Below, one piece after another: positions 55,319 through 61,886 of a DNA stretch of 64,000 bases. Each line of letters begins with the position of its first letter. Within the stretch, counting starts at the first letter, position 1. This DNA is from Stappia sediminis (GTDB lineage Bacteria > Pseudomonadota > Alphaproteobacteria > Rhizobiales > Stappiaceae): the NCBI RefSeq assembly GCF_009826895.1, contig NZ_WUMV01000001.1, positions 124,001 through 188,000 of the forward strand, in the 5' to 3' direction. Both the position numbers and the translations under genes were made by a program. The notes under the pieces were generated by a model. That model did not search any database and was not told where the DNA came from. It saw only the letters and a program-made list of their open reading frames with translations.

Positions 55319-56419
55319 TTACGCTTTGGGGTGATTCTCCGTTGAACCGGCGATGTCGGCATGTTCGTGCAATGCCAGCGGTTCGCCGACTTCGCCATCG
55401 GCCGAAAGCAGGATCGCGATTGGCCGGGTGGCGGGAAACTGCGCGCAGACGATAAGCCCGAGCACTGTCAGCGGCACGCAAAGCACCATGCCCGTCACGC
55501 CCCATAGCGTGCCCCAGAAGGCAAGCGACAGCATGATGACAAGGCCGGAAAGGTTGAGGCTCGTGCCCATCAGCCGCGGCTCCAGGATGTTGCCTATCGA
55601 AAACTGTATCAGGCCGAGCCCGCCCGCGATGATCAGGAATTGGCTCAGGTCCTTGAAATAGACGAGCGCCAGCATGCTCGGGAAGATCACGCTGATGAGC
55701 GAGCCGATTGTCGGTATGTAGTTCAAAAGAAACGCGATGAAGCCGAATAGCGCCGCATAGGGCAGGCCGATGAAGCTCAGGAGCGCGCTCGTCAGAAGGC
55801 CCGTCATGACACTGACGGCGGTCTTTATGTTGACGTAGTGGCGCACGGATTTGCCGACCGCCGCGCGGATCGCAAAGGCGACCTCGGCCCTTTCCTTGGA
55901 CGTGAAAAGCCGCATGAGCTTGCGGTCGAAGGTCGATTGCTCCATCAGCAGGAAAAGCACGTAGATGAAGACGAGCGATGCCGAGCCCGCCACCGTCGTG
56001 ATGATGCTGGCACCGGCGGATATCAGTTTGCTTACGATCCCGCTGGGAAGAAGGTCCTGCAATTCCACCTGGTCCTGCAGTTGAAGGCTCGCCATGAGTT
56101 CGTTGAAGACCTGTTCCAGCCTTGTCTGGTAAAGCGGCGCATCCCCTGCAAGTTCCGTGAGGTTTGCTGTGACCAGGTCGAACACGAAGCTTGATACGCC
56201 GAAGATCGTTAGAAGGGCGGCGGGCAGCGCCACCCAGCCGGGAAGCCTGAACGGTCCGAGCGGCAGTTTCTTGAAGCCTAGCGCGACCGTGTTGATCAGA
56301 TACCAGGCGACCAGCGCGATGACGAAGGGAAGCAGCAGCGAGCGCCCCACGTGAAGCAGCCAGCCGATCAGCGTCACCGTCAAAAGCGCAAGCGAAACGG
56401 TTGCAAGCGAACGCGGCAT
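55319..56419 (-). CDS. AI-2E family transporter (PerM-like)
   Basis: A 366-residue membrane protein with about eight helices. SVMTGLLTSALLSFIGLPYA, FLLNYIPTIGSLISVIFPSM, and MGTSLNLSGLVIMLSLAFWG are typical of the AI-2E/PerM (UPF0118) family. Members include TqsA and Na+/H+ or metabolite exporters, so the substrate cannot be assigned. There is a periplasmic stretch of about 90 residues after the second helix pair. It lies 70 bases upstream of the SIMPL gene. Confidence 0.88.
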   Translation of the reverse strand: MPRSLATVSLALLTVTLIGWLLHVGRSLLLPFVIALVAWYLINTVALGFKKLPLGPFRLPGWVALPAALLTIFGVSSFVFDLVTANLTELAGDAPLYQTRLEQVFNELMASLQLQDQVELQDLLPSGIVSKLISAGASIITTVAGSASLVFIYVLFLLMEQSTFDRKLMRLFTSKERAEVAFAIRAAVGKSVRHYVNIKTAVSVMTGLLTSALLSFIGLPYAALFGFIAFLLNYIPTIGSLISVIFPSMLALVYFKDLSQFLIIAGGLGLIQFSIGNILEPRLMGTSLNLSGLVIMLSLAFWGTLWGVTGMVLCVPLTVLGLIVCAQFPATRPIAILLSADGEVGEPLALHEHADIAGSTENHPKA

Positions 56420-56586
56420 GTCCGAATCCCGTTGTCTCCTATTCCCTTTCGTAAACTCCCTCGCATCCGATTGCCACCGAAACGGGTGGAAACGCCTCGA
56501 TCTCCCTCTTTCGCTGGAAAAGCACGGGGCATGATCAAGCGCGCGCTTGCCACCTGTCGCCCGGCTGGTGTACGAAGCGCAGTGAA

Positions 56587-56663
56587 GGGCCTGTAGCTCA
56601 ACTGGTTAGAGCCGTCCGCTCATAACGGATTGGTTGGGGGTTCGAGTCCCTCCGGGCCCACCA
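56587..56663 (+). tRNA. tRNA with anticodon CAU (probably Ile2, else Met)
   Basis: All arms fold: acceptor GGGCCTG/CGGGCCC, D arm GCTC...GAGC, anticodon stem GTCCG/CGGAT around loop CTCATAA (anticodon CAT at 56621-56623), T arm GGGGG TTCGAGT CCCTC, and encoded CCA. Elongator tRNA-Met of alphaproteobacteria usually starts GGCGG, and this one does not, so it more likely is tRNA-Ile2, whose C34 is changed to lysidine. The last 17 bases also occur at 58106 as part of a 23-base direct repeat, marking integration at this tRNA. Confidence 0.92.
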
Positions 56664-56669
56664 TTTTTC
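56647..56669 (+). repeat. attL-like direct repeat in the tRNA 3' end
   Basis: TCCCTCCGGGCCCACCATTT plus TTC, 23 bases, identical to 58106-58128. It covers the 3' half of the T arm, the acceptor and CCA plus a short T run. A typical tRNA attachment site. Confidence 0.85.
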
Positions 56670-56890
56670 TTTTTCTGTTTTTCCATTCGTTCCGGTCCGC
56701 CCCTTCTCAGGAAAGGCGATCTGCGAAATATGGTTGCCCTGCTTCGCAAGTCTCAGCTGGTTTTCAAATTAGCATCACTTAAAAAGACTAGTGAAGTGTC
56801 CAAATTTATCAAATTATGCGCCGCGCGTGACAATTTTTATTTGATCTTGTATAGTGCTTAAGTTTTGGCGCGACATTGAAGTAGGTTTCT

Positions 56891-57808
56891 ATGTCTTATT
56901 TTAATTTATTGAAGTTTCTTGCTCTTCAGCTTGTGATTTTGTTGGCGCTTAGCTTCCCAGTAAGTGCTTGTGATCCCAATGAGAATTGTAGCAGATGTCT
57001 GATTAGTAATCCGTTTGGAGGTTGCACCTTGCGCGGAAACGACCCTGTATGTGAAGCAAGAAAGAAGACATGTCAGGTTGGGGGAGGTGCTGTAACTGGA
57101 GCGATATTTTCCGGGCCATTGCGTCAGGGTGGCATTGTTCCCCGAGAAACAGTAAAAAAATGCCTTGAGAGGCCACGAGATTGTTCGAATGAAATAATTG
57201 CGAGAGGGGGATATAGTTTTGTTCGCCCGATCATAGACCAATACATTTCTGATTTGCGAAGGCAAGCATCGGGTAAATACTTCAGAATTTCACCTAAATT
57301 AAAGAATGATCTTTCTAGATATTTTCGATTTGACTTAAGTTTAGTGAAAATTGCATTTGATATTAATACACGGCATGGGCAACATATCACGATTGGGTAC
57401 GAAATATACTTTACAAATCGAATCGATTTCGCAACCTGTGCAGGCTTTCAGCTTCTGGCGCATGAACTTGAACATGTCGATCAATACCGTCGTAGAGGCG
57501 GGATTGAGCCGTTTATGTCCGAATATGTTATGAAATCCGTGGGGCAAGTGTTGTCACGTCGTTCATTTAACGTGCACGACTATATCGACATCGAGAGCTC
57601 CGCCATCTCAAAAGGTAGCAGTGTGGGCTGTCCCAACTTAGTCAGAGGATCTCCGCCTCACTTAATGCCTGGAGCAGTAAGACCACCGCAAATGGGGCAA
57701 ACTTGCTCGACGCCATGGGGGCGTTGCTTGATGAACGTAGTGGCGCCATTCGGGTCGCAATGTTTTTGCGCCACGAACGGTGGGCCTATCGGCGGTGTCG
57801 TACCCTAA
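56891..57808 (+). CDS. Secreted protein with DUF4157-like HELEH motif
   Basis: A 305-residue exported protein: hydrophobic signal (residues 5-26), then a Cys-rich start (CDPNENCSRCLISNPFGGCT). Residues 189-201 read LAHELEHVDQYRR, with the zinc-protease pattern H191-E192-x2-H195 and the HVxQ that follows it in DUF4157 putative metallopeptidases. The C-terminus is again Cys-rich (QTCSTPWGRCLMNVVAP, then CFC). A periplasmic or secreted peptidase is inferred; the third metal ligand cannot be fixed. Codon use is AT-rich, unlike the flanking genes. It is the only clear cargo of the tRNA-bounded mini-island. Confidence 0.8.
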   Translation: MSYFNLLKFLALQLVILLALSFPVSACDPNENCSRCLISNPFGGCTLRGNDPVCEARKKTCQVGGGAVTGAIFSGPLRQGGIVPRETVKKCLERPRDCSNEIIARGGYSFVRPIIDQYISDLRRQASGKYFRISPKLKNDLSRYFRFDLSLVKIAFDINTRHGQHITIGYEIYFTNRIDFATCAGFQLLAHELEHVDQYRRRGGIEPFMSEYVMKSVGQVLSRRSFNVHDYIDIESSAISKGSSVGCPNLVRGSPPHLMPGAVRPPQMGQTCSTPWGRCLMNVVAPFGSQCFCATNGGPIGGVVP

Positions 57809-58105
57809 ATCGGTAGATCGATTGGATTTCCTACGTTCAATAAAAAGTCTTTTATAATACTTTTTCGCCCGGAAGCTGTAGAGGCATGTATGCCAATTTG
57901 AGAATAATGGCATTGAATTTAAAGTTATTTTGGGGTGATCAACAATGAATAGAGATATTTTTTCATATCCAATAAAATAGAGATCAATTGTCTGACTGCA
58001 AGACCGCGTGGAAAGACAGATTGATGTCTCCCTCTACTCCAAGGCTTTACTCCGAAGAATCTATATCTATCTGAAATATATAGATCTCTTATGGTGTGTG
58101 TCTTT

Positions 58106-58128
58106 TCCCTCCGGGCCCACCATTTTTC
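58106..58128 (+). repeat. attR-like direct repeat
   Basis: Second copy of the 23-base tRNA 3' end; only this part of a tRNA gene is present here. It marks the right boundary of the AT-rich mini-island. Confidence 0.85.
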
Positions 58129-58184
58129 CAGAATATTGATTCCCAGCCCGAATTTCAGCGTATCTGCGTTTCGCCTCGCTCCGC

Positions 58185-59171
58185 CTAGAGCCCCGCGACC
58201 CGCTCCACGAACCACACGGCGGAAACCGAGCCGACGGCATAGGTCATGATCGTTTTCGGCAAGGGTGTCGGGCTGGTAAAAATCAGCTTCAGGCCGGCGA
58301 TCGTGAGCAGCGTGAAGGCGATGAAGATCAGCTGGCCGGCTTCCACGCCAAGGTTGAAGGTCAGGAGCGCGAGCGGCACGTCGTTTTGCGGCAGGCCGAT
58401 ATCGCGCAGCGCGCCGCCGAAACCGAAGCCGTGAAGCAAGCCGAACAGAAACGCGATGACCCATGGATAGCGGCTTGAAAGGTCGACCCGGCCGTTTTCC
58501 TTGCGCAGGATTTCCGCCGCGACGAAAACGATGCTGAGCGCGATAAGCGCTTCCACCGGCCCCTGCGGCGCATGGGCGAGCCCGAGCGTCGCAAATGCAA
58601 GGGTGATCGAATGGGCGAGGGTAAAGGCCGTGACCGTCTCCACCAGCTTGCGGGTGTTGTCTATGAACAAAAGCAGCGCCAGAACGAACAGGAGATGATC
58701 GAACCCGAGCAGAATGTGCTCCACGCCTAGCAGGAAATACGTGCGCGCGGTATCGGTCGAAGTTGGCGATGCTTCCACCGTCACTTGCGGGTAGTCGGGC
58801 ATGAGGCGTGCGGATTGCACGCTTCCGTCGAGATGCGCGATCCGGACGAGAACATCCGTGAAGGTCGAGGCCAGGCCGTCGATCGCAACCCTCCGGCCCG
58901 CCAGCCCCCCTTCGCAGGCGACACTCCATCGGCTCAGGACCGCAACACCGTCGTTTGAGATGACGGGAGCCGCCGTCTCCCTGCAATTCTCGGGAAGGCG
59001 AACATTGAGCGAGAGGCGGAATTCGCCGCGCGCCGGCACCTTCCAGAGCACGTCGTATATGCCGGGCCTGGCCTCGGTGATTTCCAGAAATGCGGGGCGA
59101 AGCTCATGCGCCAGGACGCTTGACTGAGCGAACCCGGCGAAGGCCAGAAATATCAGGAGGAAGAGGCGCAT
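58185..59171 (-). CDS. HupE/UreJ-type membrane protein
   Basis: A 328-residue protein: signal peptide (MRLFLLIFLAFAGFAQSSVL), a periplasmic beta-rich domain of about 130 residues, and a C-terminal HupE/UreJ_2 membrane domain with six helices. YFLLGVEHILLGFDHLLFVL and AHSITLAFATL carry His residues typical of nickel/cobalt or metal permeases in this group; GLLHGFGFGGAL is another signature. The start ATG overlaps the stop of the PpiC gene (TGATG), so they are coupled. No hydrogenase or urease gene is nearby. Confidence 0.88.
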   Translation of the reverse strand: MRLFLLIFLAFAGFAQSSVLAHELRPAFLEITEARPGIYDVLWKVPARGEFRLSLNVRLPENCRETAAPVISNDGVAVLSRWSVACEGGLAGRRVAIDGLASTFTDVLVRIAHLDGSVQSARLMPDYPQVTVEASPTSTDTARTYFLLGVEHILLGFDHLLFVLALLLFIDNTRKLVETVTAFTLAHSITLAFATLGLAHAPQGPVEALIALSIVFVAAEILRKENGRVDLSSRYPWVIAFLFGLLHGFGFGGALRDIGLPQNDVPLALLTFNLGVEAGQLIFIAFTLLTIAGLKLIFTSPTPLPKTIMTYAVGSVSAVWFVERVAGL

Positions 59172-60061
59172 CACCGTGCTGCCGCGCTTTTCGGCGGCAC
59201 GTCGTCTTCGCGCGGCGCGGGCCATGTGACCTTCACTTCGTATCTCTCTTTCAGGTCCAGATAGCGCTCCTCGGCGATGCGGCGGCGTTTTTCCGCCTCC
59301 CATTCACGCAGGACGGCGTCACGAATTTCATCGATCGCCGGGTCGCGTGCGGCCTCGCGGTCGTCGATGTGAACGAGATGCAGGCCGTAGGTCGATCGCC
59401 AGGGGCCGGTCCATTGCCCGGCATCGGCCTTGAAAAGTTCCCCGGTGAATTCCTTGCCGAAGGTGTTCTCGATCTGCTCCACGGAGACCAGCGGTACCGT
59501 TTGCGGCAATAGGGTCGGATCGCCAAGGCGTCCCACATCGATCTCGCCTTCGGCCGAGCGCAACGCGTCGAGCAGGGCGTTTGCATCGGCTTCGGCCTCG
59601 CCGCCGCGCTTTTGCGGGTTGAGGAAGATCTGGCGGAAGGCGATGCGCTCCGAGCGGCGGAATTTTTCGCGATTGTCTTCAAGGTATTTCGCGAGCTCTT
59701 CCTCGCTCGGCGAAAGGTCCGATGCGTTCGGCTCGATCAGGAATTCCATTTTCTGCTGCAGCCGCCTGCGGAAGACGGTGTCGTCCTGGTCGAGCCCCAG
59801 CTTGCGCCCCTCGCGGTAGAAGATCTCCTCCTTCACGTAGGCGTCGATCAAGCCTTGCATTTCGTCGCGCGTCGGCGGGCGTTGCCAGGTTCTGGAAAAG
59901 GATTCGTAAAGCTGGGCGATCCGCCCCGGTCCGACTTCGATAGTCTGGCGGTCGCCACCGGTCTCGCCGCTGTTGACGAATGAATAGAGCCCGAAAACCG
60001 CGATGCCGATCAAGAGGAACTGGGCGAGCGGCTCGGCAAGAATGCGGCGGACGATCTTCAT
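59171..60061 (-). CDS. PpiC/SurA-type peptidyl-prolyl isomerase
   Basis: A 296-residue membrane-anchored protein: one N-terminal helix (about residues 12-28), a helical chaperone part with RIAQLYESFSRTWQRPPTRD and YVKEEIFYREGRKLGLDQDD, and a parvulin-like domain (about residues 125-240: RIAFRQIFLNPQKRGG, PLVSVEQIENTFGKEFTGEL, GPWRSTYGLHLVHIDDREAA). It acts on folding in the periplasm. The start at MKIVRR is preferred because AAGGAAG precedes it, though at long spacing; an ATG eight codons upstream is possible. It is the first gene of a pair with HupE. Confidence 0.85.
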   Translation of the reverse strand: MKIVRRILAEPLAQFLLIGIAVFGLYSFVNSGETGGDRQTIEVGPGRIAQLYESFSRTWQRPPTRDEMQGLIDAYVKEEIFYREGRKLGLDQDDTVFRRRLQQKMEFLIEPNASDLSPSEEELAKYLEDNREKFRRSERIAFRQIFLNPQKRGGEAEADANALLDALRSAEGEIDVGRLGDPTLLPQTVPLVSVEQIENTFGKEFTGELFKADAGQWTGPWRSTYGLHLVHIDDREAARDPAIDEIRDAVLREWEAEKRRRIAEERYLDLKERYEVKVTWPAPREDDVPPKSAAAR

Positions 60062-60180
60062 GCCAGGGTTGCGCTTCCTTTGCATTTGAATTCATTCGCA
60101 AAGAGGCACTATAGCCCGCTATTGCCCTCGCGGGATATTGGGATTTTGCGGACGGTTTTGCGAAATTTCCGGCGACCGGT

Positions 60181-60990
60181 TCAATTCCCGGTCGGGAACA
60201 GGAACGTCACGGCGAACCTCGCGCCCAGGCCTTCCGGTCCGCCTGGTGCGCTGTCCGCCCAGTAGCGCACGCCCGCCTGGAAGCTGACGGGCTGCTCGCC
60301 GAACCTGACGAGTTTGGCGACCATGGCGTTGATCGGGATCGACCATTCGTTGTTCGTCCAGTCGTAGGTGGATTCCGAATTCAGCGTGAAGGTCCAGGCA
60401 GTCGGTGTGGTGTAGGACAGGAAGGGCTGCAGGAACGTGGAGTTGACGTCGGAGCGGGAGCTGTCGCCCGCGAACGACCAGATGTGGTTGGCCAGCATGC
60501 CGTAGGTCCATGGCCCGCTTTGCTTGAGGATGACGCCCGTTGGGCCGGCGCCCCATTTCTCCGTGCTCAACAGGCTGTCGGTGCCTGTCGGCAGAAGGAA
60601 GACGGGACCAAGGCCCCAGATGATGCCGCCGGGTCCCGGGTCCTTAGGCGAAAGGAACAGGCTTTGGGTCGTGTCGCTCAGCCCGAACTGCGTGCCGGAA
60701 TTGCCCGCGATATCGTCCTGCCAGACGACGGGCACGATGGTGCGGGAAATGAGGTTCCATTTCTCGTTCAGCGAAATCGGGATCACCGGCTGGATGTTGA
60801 GCGTGACATTGTCTCCGTCCGCCGGGCCGTAGCCCGTGTTGTAGTTGAACTGGAAGGGCACGCTGATCAGCGAAGCGACCGGATTGGAGAGTTTCTTGGC
60901 GAGGTCCGCATCCTGCGCCCGTGCGTAATTGCTTGAAACTATAAGAACTGTTGCAATTCCCAGGAGGAATAATCTGGCGGCCTTGAGCAT
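60181..60990 (-). CDS. Outer-membrane-type 'transporter' beta-barrel protein
   Basis: A 269-residue exported protein: signal peptide MLKAARLFLLGIATVLIVSS, cut after ARAQ. The mature part is rich in beta strands with aromatic girdles (ISVPFQFNYNTGYGPADGDN, TLNIQPVIPISLNEKWNLIS, FGLSDTTQSLFLSPKDPGPG, WTYGMLANHIWSFAGD) and ends in FAVTFLFPTGN. It resembles proteins labelled transporter or MetA-pathway phenol-degradation barrels. What it carries is unknown. A GA repeat includes its ribosome-binding site. Confidence 0.82.
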   Translation of the reverse strand: MLKAARLFLLGIATVLIVSSNYARAQDADLAKKLSNPVASLISVPFQFNYNTGYGPADGDNVTLNIQPVIPISLNEKWNLISRTIVPVVWQDDIAGNSGTQFGLSDTTQSLFLSPKDPGPGGIIWGLGPVFLLPTGTDSLLSTEKWGAGPTGVILKQSGPWTYGMLANHIWSFAGDSSRSDVNSTFLQPFLSYTTPTAWTFTLNSESTYDWTNNEWSIPINAMVAKLVRFGEQPVSFQAGVRYWADSAPGGPEGLGARFAVTFLFPTGN

Positions 60991-61000
60991 CAGCGGTATT

Positions 61001-61020
61001 CCTCTCTCTCTCTCTCTCTC
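61001..61020 (-). repeat. GA dinucleotide repeat at the ribosome-binding region
   Basis: On the coding (minus) strand about nine GA units run into GAGG, which serves as the Shine-Dalgarno sequence 10 bases before the ATG. Simple repeats of this sort can gain or lose units by slippage, changing the spacing or accessibility of the site. Confidence 0.8.
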
Positions 61021-61225
61021 AAGAATTTGTGCCGATGCGTAAGTTTTGTGGATTTGAAGAAGGATTTAAATGGGTAAGGCCTTCGACGTTCAGTCTGGAG
61101 ACTGATAAATCGCATGTGTGGCAATTTCGCCGAGAAATGCGGAAGTAAAAGTTGAAGCTTAATCGCAATATCGTTCGGTCTGCCGGGGGCTGGCGCAGTC
61201 GCCCTCTGTCGGTCTATAGTCCATT

Positions 61226-61239
61226 CATATGCATGTAAT
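61226..61239. promoter_or_regulatory. Candidate MarR operator, copy 1
   Basis: CATATGCATGTAAT, 33 bases before the MarR start. Matches 13 of 14 bases at 61838-61851, before the downstream oxidoreductase gene. Confidence 0.55.
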
Positions 61240-61271
61240 CGAGGCATGATCCGGAATCATGTTGAGGGGAA

Positions 61272-61784
61272 ATGGACCTGCCGGAACCGAAATCCGACAT
61301 ATCGGCCGTGCGAGAGGCTGAAGCCGAGAGCCTGCCGGCGACACTTGGCGAAATCGGGCTGGATCGTTTCGCGCCCTACCTGATGAACCGGGTGATGGGC
61401 CGCTGGAATGCGGACATACAGAAGGAGCTTCGCGAGTTCGGCCTGACGACCGCGCAAATGCGCGCGCTTGCCGTTTTGTCGGTTATTCCGGGTCTCACGA
61501 TCATGGAGCTTTCCGTCTACACGGTCACCGAACAGTCGACCATGAGCCGCACGCTCGACGGTCTGGAATCGCAAGGCTACGTGCGACGCATAGCCCGCGC
61601 AGACGACGCCCGCGCGCGGGAGATTTTCCTGACCGATGCGGGTGCTGCCGCCTTTGCCCGTGTCTGGCCGCTCATGCGCGATGCCTATGAGAAGATGCTG
61701 GCCGGCATCGGCGAGGAGGAGCGAGAGGCGTTTCTCGGCACCTTGCGCAAGATCATGCGCAATGTGCGCAAGCACAATCTTTGA
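61272..61784 (+). CDS. MarR-family transcriptional regulator
   Basis: A 170-residue MarR protein with a winged helix in the middle (LREFGLTTAQMRALAVLSVI, TIMELSVYTVTEQSTMSRTL, DGLESQGYVRRIARADDARA, and the wing REIFLTDAGAAAF). The ends form the dimer. The start ATG follows TTGAGGGGAA. It sits about 100 bases before an indolepyruvate ferredoxin oxidoreductase gene, and the same motif is found before both genes, so it likely controls both. The ligand is unknown, possibly an aryl-pyruvate or aromatic acid. Confidence 0.88.
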   Translation: MDLPEPKSDISAVREAEAESLPATLGEIGLDRFAPYLMNRVMGRWNADIQKELREFGLTTAQMRALAVLSVIPGLTIMELSVYTVTEQSTMSRTLDGLESQGYVRRIARADDARAREIFLTDAGAAAFARVWPLMRDAYEKMLAGIGEEEREAFLGTLRKIMRNVRKHNL

Positions 61785-61837
61785 CGGCCCTTACAGGTCG
61801 CGATTGACGGTGCGGATGTTTTAAGCTTGAATATATG

Positions 61838-61851
61838 CATATGGATGTAAT
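61838..61851. promoter_or_regulatory. Candidate MarR operator, copy 2
   Basis: CATATGGATGTAAT, 36 bases before the oxidoreductase TTG start. One base differs from copy 1. Confidence 0.55.
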
Positions 61852-61886
61852 TTGACGACAGCCTGATTTACGCAAGGGAGAGGCAA

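Larger units (their letters stand above)
56647..58128. mobile_element. AT-rich mini-island integrated at the CAU tRNA
   Basis: About 1.46 kb bounded by perfect 23-base direct repeats of the tRNA 3' end. The interior is markedly AT-rich against the GC-rich chromosome. It holds one clear gene (56891-57808) and no integrase, so it is either a decayed element or a non-autonomous cassette moved in trans. A 43-codon frame at 56730-56861 (start MVALLRKSQL) is only weakly supported. 57809-58105 holds no gene. Confidence 0.75.

Noticed and set aside
56730-56861. 43-codon frame inside the mini-island
   Set aside because: Purine-rich site is too far from the ATG and no family is recognised; left as a remark in the island entry.
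57925-58986. A 353-codon minus-strand frame overlapping hupE and the island end
   Set aside because: It runs out of frame through the HupE coding region and across the attR repeat; Arg-rich nonsense composition.
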